DNA of 11,806 bases from an uncultured Clostridia bacterium. GTDB taxonomy: Bacteria; Bacillota; Clostridia; Oscillospirales; Oscillospiraceae. Position 1 is the stretch's first letter, and each line of letters starts with the position of its first letter. Position numbers and translations under genes: made by a program. Shown piece by piece: positions 1 through 6,600 of the stretch. Below the pieces are notes generated by a model. That model was not told where the DNA came from, searched no databases, and was given only the letters and a program-made list of their open reading frames with translations. The stretch lies in assembly GCA_938049125.1 (NCBI GenBank), contig CALICR010000226.1, positions 1 through 11,806 on the forward strand, in the 5' to 3' direction.

Positions 1-32
1 GCGGATGGTCCCGCGCGCCGCCGGCAGCCTGC

Positions 33-2162
33 TTATTTCTTCTCCTGCGCAGCGATCTCCTTCAGCGCGTCCTTGCGGCTGAGGTTGACGCGGCCCTTCT
101 CGTCGATCTCGGTGACCTTGACCCAGGTCATGTCGCCGATGTTCAGCACGTCCTCGACCTTCTCGACGCGGCGGTTCTCCAGCTTGGAGATGTGGATCAT
201 GCCGTCCTTGCCGGGGGCCAGCTCCACGAAGGCGCCGATGGGGATGATGCGGACGACGCGGCCGTAGTACAGCTTGCCGACCTCGGGGATGAAGCAGATG
301 TCGTCGATCATCTTCTTGGCGGCGTAGGCGGCCTCGGAATCGACGGCGGAGATGAACACGGAGCCGTCGTCCTCAATGTCGACCTTGGCACCGGTGTCGG
401 CGCAGATCTTCTGGATGGTCTTGCCGCCGGAGCCGATGACCTCGCGGATCTGATCGACCGCGATCTTCATGGAGATCATCTTCGGCGCAAACTCGGAGAC
501 CTCGGCGCGCGGCTCTGCGATGCAGGGCAGCATGACCTCGGAGAGGATCTCGAGCCGGGCCTTGCGGCAGCGCTCCAGCGCGTCGGCCACGATCTCCATG
601 GTCAGGCCGTCGTTCTTCAGGTCCATCTGGATGGCGGTGACGCCCTCGGTGGTGCCGGCGACCTTGAAGTCCATCTCGCCGTGGAAGTCCTCGACGCCCT
701 GGATGTCCGTGAAGGTCCGCCATTCGCCGGTCTCCTTGTCGGAGATCAGGCCGCAGGAGATGCCCGCGACGGGGCGCTTGATGGGCACGCCCGCATCCAT
801 CAGCGCCAGCGTGGAGCCGCAGATGGAGCCCTGGGACGTGGAGCCGTTGGAGCTGAGGACCTCGGAGACGACACGGATGGCATAGGGGAACTCCTCCACG
901 GAGGGCAGCACGGGCACCAGGGCCTTTTCGGCGAGGTTGCCGTGGCCGATCTCGCGGCGGGAGGTGGAGCGGCTGCCCCGGGCCTCGCCGGTGGAGAAGG
1001 ACGGGAAGTTGTAGTGGTGCATATACCGCTTCTCCGTCTCGTCGTAGATGGTGTCCAGCTTCTGGGCGGCGGAGAGGGTGTTCAGGGTGCAGATGGAGAG
1101 GACCTGGGTCTGGCCTCTGGTGAACAGGCCGGAGCCGTGGACCCGCGGCAGCACGCCGACCTCGGCGTCCAGCGGACGGATCTCGTCCATGGAGCGGCCG
1201 TCGACGCGCTTGCCGGCCAGCAGCCACTTCTTGACGACCTTCTTCTGCATCTTGTAGAGGCAGACGTCGATCTGGACGTCGAAGTCCTCATACTTCTCGG
1301 CGAACTTGTTCATAAAGTCCACCTTGGCGGCGGTCAGGCGCTCCTCGCGGACGTTCTTGTCGTCGGTGTCGAGGGCGTACTCGATCTTAGCCATGCCGTA
1401 GGCGCAGAGCTCGTCCAGCAGGTCATGGTTGACGGCGGCCTTCTCGAAGGTGAACTTCGGCTTGCCGATGGCGTCCACGATGGTGTTGATGAAGGCGACG
1501 ATCTGCTTGTTGGTGTCGTCGGCCAGCCTGATGCAGTTCAGCAGGATGTCCTCGGGGATCTCGTTGGCCTCGGTCTCGATCATGACGATCTTCTCCGCAG
1601 TGGAGGCGATGGTGACGAAGCACTGGGCCGCCTTGCGCTGGTCGGAGGAGGGGTTCACGATGTATTCGCCGTTCAGATAGGCGACCTCGGTAGTGCCCAT
1701 GGGGCCGTTCCAGGGAACATCGGAATAGGCCGTGGCGATGAAGGCGCCCAGGGAGGCGACAACCTCGACGGGATTGTCATAGTCGTTGGCAAGGACGGTG
1801 CAGGTGATGACCACGTCGTTGCGCAGCTCCTCGTCGAAGAAGGGGCGCATGGGGCGGTCGATGAGGCGGGAATTCAGGATGCCGCGCTCGGAGGGACGGC
1901 CCTCGCGGCGGTTGAAGGAGCCGGGGATGCGGCCCACGCTGTACATCCGCTCCTCGAACTCGATGGTCAGCGGGAAGTAGTCGATGCCGGCCTTCGGCAG
2001 CGGGGACGCGACGACGGTGACGAGCACGACGGTGTCGCCGTAGCGGCAGATGCACTCGCCGTTCGTCAGCTCGGCGACCTTGCCGGTCTCGACGGTAAAG
2101 GTGCGGCCGCCGATCTCGGTCTCAAAGATGTGATGATTGGGATACTGTTTTCTGGTAACCAT
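33..2162 (-). CDS. pnp: Polynucleotide phosphorylase (PNPase)
   Basis: PNPase degrades RNA 3' to 5' with phosphate, releasing nucleoside diphosphates, and takes part in mRNA turnover in the cytoplasm. The 709-residue protein has the full family architecture. RNase PH domain 1 lies at about 10-145, the helical linker domain at about 240-315 and RNase PH domain 2 at about 320-550. A KH domain with GxxG loop GSGG (577-580) and an S1 domain (about 628-697, YYGRVVRIIPIGAFVEL) follow. The second core keeps the SRREIGHGNLAEKAL block (401-415). It also keeps the EDFHGEMDFK block (491-500), whose D492 and D498 correspond to the catalytic aspartates of the family; a Glu (E496) sits where many homologues have Asp. 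I chose the ATG at 2162 because AAAGGAGG lies 4 nt upstream of it; an in-frame upstream ATG at 2186 has no such site. The gene lies downstream of rpsO on the same strand, the classic order. The length is typical. Confidence 0.97.
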   Translation of the reverse strand: MVTRKQYPNHHIFETEIGGRTFTVETGKVAELTNGECICRYGDTVVLVTVVASPLPKAGIDYFPLTIEFEERMYSVGRIPGSFNRREGRPSERGILNSRLIDRPMRPFFDEELRNDVVITCTVLANDYDNPVEVVASLGAFIATAYSDVPWNGPMGTTEVAYLNGEYIVNPSSDQRKAAQCFVTIASTAEKIVMIETEANEIPEDILLNCIRLADDTNKQIVAFINTIVDAIGKPKFTFEKAAVNHDLLDELCAYGMAKIEYALDTDDKNVREERLTAAKVDFMNKFAEKYEDFDVQIDVCLYKMQKKVVKKWLLAGKRVDGRSMDEIRPLDAEVGVLPRVHGSGLFTRGQTQVLSICTLNTLSAAQKLDTIYDETEKRYMHHYNFPSFSTGEARGSRSTSRREIGHGNLAEKALVPVLPSVEEFPYAIRVVSEVLSSNGSTSQGSICGSTLALMDAGVPIKRPVAGISCGLISDKETGEWRTFTDIQGVEDFHGEMDFKVAGTTEGVTAIQMDLKNDGLTMEIVADALERCRKARLEILSEVMLPCIAEPRAEVSEFAPKMISMKIAVDQIREVIGSGGKTIQKICADTGAKVDIEDDGSVFISAVDSEAAYAAKKMIDDICFIPEVGKLYYGRVVRIIPIGAFVELAPGKDGMIHISKLENRRVEKVEDVLNIGDMTWVKVTEIDEKGRVNLSRKDALKEIAAQEKK

Positions 2163-2166
2163 AGTT

Positions 2167-2174
2167 CCTCCTTT
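2167..2174 (-). promoter_or_regulatory. Shine-Dalgarno of pnp
   Basis: The sequence AAAGGAGG on the minus strand lies 4 nt before the ATG at 2162. It decides the start in favour of this codon over the in-frame ATG at 2186, which would add eight residues and lie upstream of the site. Confidence 0.85.
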
Positions 2175-2181
2175 GTGGTTC

Positions 2182-2258
2182 TGCACGGGAGGTTTAGCAC
2201 TTGAAGCCGGCTCCGGCGCGGGCCGGGGACGCCTTCAACTGCTAATAAGTCCCGTGCA
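2182..2258 (-). promoter_or_regulatory. Long interrupted stem-loop in the pnp leader
   Basis: On the minus strand the 5' arm TGCACGGGA pairs with TCCCGTGCA (9 bp). After a small internal loop, TTAGCA pairs with TGCTAA. Past a G-G mismatch, TTGAAG pairs with CTTCAA, and the apex has CCGGC pairing with GCCGG. Together this is about 26 bp in 77 nt, ending 19 nt before the pnp start codon. No run of U follows, so it is not a terminator. In Escherichia coli, a long double-stranded leader upstream of pnp is cut by RNase III and then lets PNPase repress its own translation. I infer a similar autoregulatory or processing role here from position and shape; there is no direct proof. Confidence 0.65.
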
Positions 2259-2283
2259 AGGTCGGGTTGCGGATGTTCGAACG

Positions 2284-2314
2284 GAAAAAGCAGGGTGGCT
2301 GGGCCACCCTGCTT
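2284..2314 (-). terminator. Intrinsic terminator of rpsO
   Basis: A perfect 11-bp stem (AGCAGGGTGGC / GCCACCCTGCT, 3-nt loop, 2289-2313) is followed on the minus strand by five T residues (2285-2289). It begins 9 nt after the rpsO stop codon. I see no convincing promoter between it and pnp. pnp may therefore depend on partial readthrough, as known for rpsO-pnp in other bacteria, or on a promoter I cannot recognise. Confidence 0.88.
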
Positions 2315-2322
2315 GCGCGGAC

Positions 2323-2589
2323 TTACTTACGGATGCCCAGTTTGGCGATGCAGGCACGATAGCGGTTGATGTCCTTCTTGGCCAGGTAGTCCAGCAGGCT
2401 TCTGCGCTTGCCGACCATCATGAGAAGGCCGCGGCGGCTGTGGTTGTCGTGCTTGTGGACACGAAGGTGATCGGTCAGCTCGTTGATGCGGGCGGTCAGG
2501 ATGGCAACCTGCACCTCGGGAGAACCGGTGTCGCCCTCGTGGGTCGCGTTCTCGGCCATGATCTGCGCTTTCTTTTCTTTGGAAATCAT
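2323..2589 (-). CDS. rpsO: 30S ribosomal protein S15
   Basis: S15 is a primary 16S rRNA-binding protein of the small-subunit platform and contributes to inter-subunit bridge formation. The 88-residue product has the family hallmarks in order: THEGDTGSPEVQVAIL (16-31), then the HKHDNHSRRGLL core (45-56) and MVGKRRSLLDYL (58-69), ending with RY...IAKLGIRK. Family members are normally about 89 residues. I chose the ATG at 2589, preceded by GAAAGGTGG with 8 nt spacing. An in-frame GTG at 2601 would give 92 residues but lies inside that ribosome binding site. The gene has its own promoter and terminator and precedes pnp. S15 represses its own mRNA in several bacteria, and the structured leader fits this, but the mechanism here is inferred. 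Confidence 0.97.
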   Translation of the reverse strand: MISKEKKAQIMAENATHEGDTGSPEVQVAILTARINELTDHLRVHKHDNHSRRGLLMMVGKRRSLLDYLAKKDINRYRACIAKLGIRK

Positions 2590-2706
2590 TGGATGTTCCA
2601 CCTTTCTTTGAATTCCCCAGAAACCAAGTAGCGGGACGGCGGATCGCCTCCCACCGGGAGGACTTCCCCCGCAACCGGGAATCGGGACTGCACCTATTCG
2701 CGTGCT
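2590..2706 (-). promoter_or_regulatory. Structured rpsO 5' leader (putative S15-responsive)
   Basis: Between the promoter and the rpsO start the minus-strand transcript can form several hairpins. One is TTCCC...GGGAA around 2664-2681. A second is the perfect CCTCCC-GGT-GGGAGG at 2647-2661. A third is GGGAGGCG-ATC-CGCC(G)TCCC at 2633-2652, with one bulged G. The second and third share the GGGAGG strand and cannot coexist. Competing structures ahead of rpsO are the hallmark of S15 autoregulation, in which S15 binds an mRNA fold that mimics its rRNA site. The hairpins are seen in the sequence; the ligand is inferred. Confidence 0.5.
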
Positions 2707-2711
2707 ATCCT

Positions 2712-2740
2712 AGCATAGCATAGCTTTTCCAATTTGTAAA
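2712..2740 (-). promoter_or_regulatory. Promoter of rpsO (sigma-A type)
   Basis: On the minus strand a -35 TTTACA (2735-2740) and a -10 TATGCT (2712-2717) are separated by exactly 17 nt. A second overlapping TATGCT (2717-2722) would give only 12 nt spacing and is less likely. Transcription would begin near 2705, giving a leader of about 115 nt. Confidence 0.75.
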
Positions 2741-2785
2741 GCAGAAAAACGGTTTGGAGCGTGAAATGTAGAGAGTAACATGAAA

Positions 2786-2825
2786 AGCAGAGAAAGCAAG
2801 AACGCTTTCTGCTGCTTATTTTTTT
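2786..2825 (+). terminator. Plus-strand intrinsic terminator upstream of the HTH gene
   Basis: The arms AGCAGA(ga)AAGC and GCTTTCTGCT form a 10-bp stem with a 2-nt bulge and a 6-nt loop (2786-2813). TTATTTTTTT follows after two further bases (2816-2825). The polarity is plus strand, yet no plus-strand gene lies upstream within the window. It may be a remnant of an earlier gene arrangement, or it may attenuate the HTH transcript. Confidence 0.6.
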
Positions 2826-2840
2826 GCTCAGTAGATGTCG

Positions 2841-2848
2841 AAAGGAGG
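2841..2848 (+). promoter_or_regulatory. Shine-Dalgarno of the HTH gene
   Basis: AAAGGAGG lies 9 nt before a TTG codon at 2858. It argues for a TTG start. The in-frame ATG at 2780 lies upstream, has no ribosome binding site, and would translate through the terminator hairpin. Confidence 0.7.
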
Positions 2849-2857
2849 TTAGAACCG

Positions 2858-3052
2858 TTGGGCGATTACAGTTACCTGACGCTGGAACAGCGTCGAAAGA
2901 TTGAGAAAATGTATGCTGCCGGGATGAGGGTAGTTGACATTGCATCCAGCTTGAAAAGGAGCCCCGCTGCAATTTATGAGGAATTTAAGCGAGGAAACAC
3001 CGGCAAGCTGGACCGATATTCCCGCCCTCAGTATAGTGCCGAAATCGCATAA
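2858..3052 (+). CDS. Small IS30-type helix-turn-helix protein, probably truncated
   Basis: The predicted 64-residue product (TTG start, read as Met) begins YSYLTLEQRRKIEKMY. It continues with a helix-turn-helix, VVDIASSLKRSPAAIYEEFKR, matching the N-terminal DNA-binding domain of IS30-family transposases (HTH_38 type). Small stand-alone proteins of this kind are frequent in clostridial genomes and prophages. No DDE catalytic domain is present, so it cannot be an active transposase. The ORF ends SAEIA-TAA, but the same frame continues ATAQKNFRHRGNRR and then open to a TAA at 3212-3214. From memory of the family, AEIAQ or AELAQ is usual here, so the stop looks like a CAA-to-TAA change that removed a basic tail. 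The gene is more A+T-rich than its neighbours and sits alone between rpsO and carB. That suggests transfer followed by decay. Function unknown; a role in DNA binding is inferred from the domain only. Confidence 0.6.
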   Translation: MGDYSYLTLEQRRKIEKMYAAGMRVVDIASSLKRSPAAIYEEFKRGNTGKLDRYSRPQYSAEIA

Positions 3053-3197
3053 GCGACCGCACAGAAAAATTTCCGGCACAGAGGAAATAGGCGGAGCGTA
3101 AGCTGCGAATGGCCAGAAGGGAGTGTTGGCAGTGACATACGGCTGTCTCTGCGATATGGCAAGAATGCCGAAAAATCAGGCTTTTTTCATATAATCT

Positions 3198-3217
3198 TTA
3201 TTATTGCACAATAATAA
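3198..3217. repeat. A+T-rich perfect palindrome
   Basis: TTATTATTG and CAATAATAA flank a central CA, giving a 9-bp perfect inverted repeat in a surrounding sequence that soon becomes G+C-rich. It overlaps the second in-frame stop after the HTH gene. It could be an operator-like site, a weak hairpin or the edge of an inserted segment; the sequence does not decide between these. Confidence 0.45.
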
Positions 3218-3275
3218 GCCCCGGCACATTACAGCACAGGTCCCTGCGATTCTGTCGAAAATTTGGCGTTTTGCG

Positions 3276-3316
3276 CACCGGGAGCCGTTCCATCCCGGCT
3301 CTTCGCGGTGTTTTTT
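3276..3316 (+). terminator. Intrinsic terminator upstream of the carB promoter
   Basis: An outer stem CACCG/CGGTG (3276-3280 with 3306-3310) encloses an inner stem GAGCCG/CGGCTC, and TTTTTT follows at once (3311-3316). It would end transcripts coming from the HTH region and insulate carB. An alternative inner pairing, CCGGGA/TCCCGG, is possible. The rest of the 3053-3372 gap holds only the palindrome and this terminator as far as I can see. Confidence 0.6.
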
Positions 3317-3372
3317 GCGCCCGTTCCGCGTTCCGGTGCGCCGGGAGGCAGCAGCGGTTCTGCGCCGGGGGG

Positions 3373-3401
3373 TTGACAAGCGCCGGGCGGCGTGGTAGAA
3401 T
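3373..3401 (+). promoter_or_regulatory. Promoter of the carB unit
   Basis: A consensus -35 TTGACA (3373-3378) and a -10 TAGAAT (3396-3401) are separated by 17 nt, and a TG dinucleotide at 3393-3394 forms an extended -10. Initiation is expected near 3408. This leaves a transcribed leader of about 260 nt before carB. Confidence 0.87.
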
Positions 3402-3478
3402 AGGAACAATTTAGGCAGCAGACGGCGGACGGGCAGCGGCCCGGGCGGACGGTGCGCCGGTTTTGGGGAGGGAGCAGC

Positions 3479-3589
3479 ATGGCATTTGCAGCGGGTGCGC
3501 GCATTCTGCGCAGTAAGAGCGCCGCGGCGTGCCGTTTTTGTTTTCCCCAGCCGTGCGGGACGCGTCCCGCCGTTCCATTGAATTTGTGA
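3479..3589 (+). CDS. Putative 36-residue leader peptide of carB
   Basis: A short ORF begins with ATG at 3479, 7 nt after the GAGG of a purine-rich ribosome binding site (GGGGAGGGAG, 3465-3474), and ends with TGA at 3587-3589. The product starts MAFAAGARILRSKSAAACRF and continues to PLNL. It has four arginines, four prolines and three cysteines (C18, C21, C26) and no recognisable domain. It lies inside the carB leader and in the same frame as carB. Its stop is only 5 nt ahead of the 5' arm of an intrinsic terminator. The codons CGT-TTT-TGT-TTT place a U-rich stretch (3535-3544) in the message. I infer a regulatory leader peptide whose translation affects terminator folding. It could also be a chance ORF in G+C-rich DNA. 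Confidence 0.45.
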   Translation: MAFAAGARILRSKSAAACRFCFPQPCGTRPAVPLNL

Positions 3590-3594
3590 GAGTT

Positions 3595-3640
3595 CCCGGT
3601 TTGGCAGATGAATTGTTTCATTTGCCGGGCCGGGTTTTTT
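3595..3640 (+). terminator. Putative attenuator in the carB leader
   Basis: The stem runs CCCGG-TTT-GGCAGATGAA (3595-3612), a TTGT loop, then TTCATTTGCC-GGG-CCGGG (3617-3634). All 18 positions can pair, with the three T and the three G forming wobble pairs and one further G-T pair. TTTTTT follows immediately (3635-3640). It lies after the strong promoter and 28 nt before the carB start codon, so it must be regulated or leaky for carB to be expressed. An ATG at 3608 that would extend CarB by 20 residues lies inside this stem, which argues against its use. Confidence 0.75.
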
Positions 3641-3667
3641 CACGCCGGATCAGAGAAAGGGATCGCT

Positions 3668-6600
3668 ATGAAACGGACGGACATCAAAAAAATTCTCATC
3701 ATCGGCTCCGGCCCCATCGTCATCGGTCAGGCGGCGGAGTTCGACTACGCAGGCACCCAGGCCTGCCTGGCACTCAAGGAGGAGGGCTATGAGGTCATCC
3801 TCGTCAACTCCAACCCCGCCACCATCATGACGGATACGGCCATTGCCGACAAGGTCTACATGGAGCCGCTGACCCTTGAATACGTGGCCAAGATCATCCG
3901 CTATGAACGGCCCGATGCCATCGTGCCCGGCATCGGCGGCCAGACGGGCCTGAACCTCGCCATGCAGCTGGAGCGCAAGGGTGTGCTCCGGGAGTGCGGC
4001 GTCGAGCTGCTGGGCACCAGCAGCCAGAGCATCGAGCAGGCCGAGGACCGTGAGAAATTCAAGGAGCTGTGCCAGTCCATCGGCGAGCCGGTCATCCCTT
4101 CCGAGATCACCTACTCCCTCGAGGAGGCCCGGGCCGCGGCGGGCCGCATCGGCTACCCCGTGGTGCTCCGCCCCGCCTTCACCCTCGGCGGCACCGGCGG
4201 CGGCTTCGCCAACAACGAGGCGGAGCTGCTGGACCTCGGCCCCAACGCTTTCGCCCTCTCCCCGGTCCATCAGGTGCTCATTGAGAAAAGCGTCAAGGGC
4301 TACAAGGAGATCGAATTCGAGGTCATGCGCGACGGCGACGACCGGGCCATCACCATCTGCGGCATGGAGAATGTGGACCCCGTTGGCGTTCATACCGGCG
4401 ACTCCATCGTCGTCGCCCCGATCCTCTCCCTCTCCGACGAGGACCGCACCATGCTGAACGACAGCGCCATCCGCATCATCCGCGCCCTGAAGATTGCCGG
4501 CGGCTGCAACGTCCAGTTCGCCCTGGACCCGGAGTCCAGCCGCTACTACCTCATCGAGGTCAACCCCCGTGTCTCCCGCTCCTCGGCCCTGGCGTCCAAG
4601 GCCAGCGGCTACCCCATCGCCCGGGTCACGGCCAAGATTGCCGTGGGCATGACGCTGCCGGAAATCCCCGTGGCCGGCGGCACCGCCGCCATCGAGCCGA
4701 GCCTTGACTACATCGTGGCCAAGTTCCCCCGCTTCCCCTTTGACAAGTTCCAGTCCGTCCCCAACGTCCTCGGTACCCAGATGAAGGCCACCGGCGAGGT
4801 CATGGGCATCGGCGCGACGCTGGAGGAGTGCTTTCTGAAGTCCGTCCGCTCCCTGGAGACCGGCGTGTGCCACTTCCGCCTCGCCAAGTTCGACGCCGCG
4901 TCCGACGAGGACCTGCGCGCCCACCTGGACGACTTCCACGACGACAACATCTACGCCATTGCCGAGCTGCTGCGTCGGGGCGAACCCGTCGAGGCGCTCC
5001 ACGCCCGCACGGGCATCACGGCATTGTTCCTTGAGGCCCTGCGGAGGATCACAGACATGGAGCACCGCCTTGCCGCCGCGCCCCGGGACGCCGCCGTCCT
5101 GCGCGAGGCCAAGGTCATGGGCTTCTCGGACCGCGCCATTGCCGCCCTCTGGTCCATGCCGGAGACCGACATCTACCGCCTTCGCAGGGACCTCGGCATC
5201 ACGCCGGTGTTCCGCATGGTGGACACGCTCCACACCGGGACCTACATCGCCTACCTCTACTCCTCCTACACCGGCAAAAACGAATCCCGCCTGACGGACA
5301 AGCGGAAGATCGTCGTTCTGGGCGCGGGTCCCATCCGCATCGGCCAGGGCGTCGAGTTCGACTACTCCACGGTCCACGCCGTGCAGACCATCCGCCGCGC
5401 CGGGTACGAGGCCATCATCGTCAACAACAACCCCGAGACCGTCTCCACGGACTACACCACCTCGGACAAGCTCTACTTTGAGCCGCTGACCGTGGAGGAC
5501 GTCATGGCCATCCTCGACTTTGAGCAGCCCGACGGCGTCATCGCCTCCCTGGGCGGCCAGACGGCCATCAACCTGGCGGAGCCGCTGGCAGAGCGCGGCG
5601 TGAAGATCATCGGTACGGACTGCGCCGCCATCGAGCGCGCCGAGGACCGTGCCTGCTTCGAGCGCATCCTCCAGGAGCTGGACATCCCTCAGCCCCAGGG
5701 CTACGCCGTCACGAACATCGAGGACGGCGTGCAGGCCGCCGCAAAGGTGGGCTACCCGGTGCTGGTGCGGCCGAGCTTCGTGCTGGGCGGCCGGGCCATG
5801 GAGATCGTGGCGAACGAGGAGATGCTGCGCCACTACCTCAAGACCGCCGTGGAGATCGACGCGGACAAGCCCGTCCTCGTGGACCACTACATCCAGGGCA
5901 AGGAGGTCGAGGTGGACGCCATCTGCGACGGCTGCGACGTCTTCGTCCCCGGCATCATGGAGCTGGTGGAGCGTACCGGCGTCCACTCCGGCGACTCCAT
6001 CAGCGTCTACCCCTCCTATTCCATCTCCGACCGGGTCAAGGGCGTCATCCTCCAGTACACGAAGAAGCTGGGCCTCGGCATCGGCATCGTGGGCCTGTTC
6101 AACGTCCAGTTCATCGTGGACCCCCAGGAGCGCGTCTACGTCATCGAGGTGAACCCCCGCTCCTCCCGGACGGTCCCCTTCCTCTCCAAGGCCACGGGCT
6201 TCTCCCTGGCGGACATCGCCACGGAGGTCATTCTTGGCAGGAGCCTCAAGGAGCAGGGCATCTTCGGCATCTACCCCGACGAGAAGGCGCGGCACTACGT
6301 CAAGGTTCCCGTGTTCTCCTCCCACAAGATCAAGGGCCTGGACGCCTACCTCTCCCCGGAGATGAAGTCCACCGGCGAGGCCATCGGCTATGATCGTTCC
6401 CTGTCCCGCGCCATGTACAAGGCCCTCCAGGCCTCGGGCATGAAGCTCCGGAGCTACGGCACCGTCGTCGTCACCCTGGCCGACGAGGACAAGGAGGAGG
6501 CCCTGCCCATGGTCCGCAGCTTCTACAACATGGGCTTCAACATCGCCGCTACCGCAGGCACCGCCGCTTTTCTCAAGAAAAATGGCATTCGGACCCACGC

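Noticed and set aside
1..32. Terminator of pnp
   Set aside because: Only 32 bases remain after the stop. They are G+C-rich, but no complete hairpin with a T-run fits before the window edge.
192..2204. A 670-codon open frame on the plus strand opposite pnp
   Set aside because: Its product is low-complexity, rich in Gly, Asp, Val and Leu, and mirrors pnp. The minus frame encodes a complete PNPase with a good ribosome binding site, so this is a G+C-driven shadow.
2753..2781. Possible HTH-gene promoter TTTGGA-17 nt-TAACAT
   Set aside because: The -35 box matches only about half of the consensus, and the terminator at 2786-2825 follows immediately. I could not support it.
2780..2857. N-terminal extension of the HTH gene from the ATG at 2780
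   Set aside because: It would translate through the terminator hairpin and T-run, gives a Cys/Phe-rich stretch unlike the family, and lacks a ribosome binding site. The TTG at 2858 has AAAGGAGG in front.
3169..3187. Possible terminator GCC-N9-GGC-TTTTTT after the HTH gene
   Set aside because: Only three base pairs next to the loop, then a mismatch, so the stem is too weak to call despite the T-run.
3176..3643. A 155-codon minus-strand frame, and a second one at 3229-3621, across the carB leader
   Set aside because: Arg/Pro-rich translations without domains, lying antisense to the promoter, leader ORF and attenuator. I see no ribosome binding support.
3408..3668. PyrR-binding loop or a known riboswitch in the carB leader
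   Set aside because: I looked for the conserved PyrR loop pattern and for T-box or other riboswitch cores and found none. The visible hairpins are the terminator, short G+C stems and a GCGGGACGCGTCCCGC palindrome at 3555-3570.
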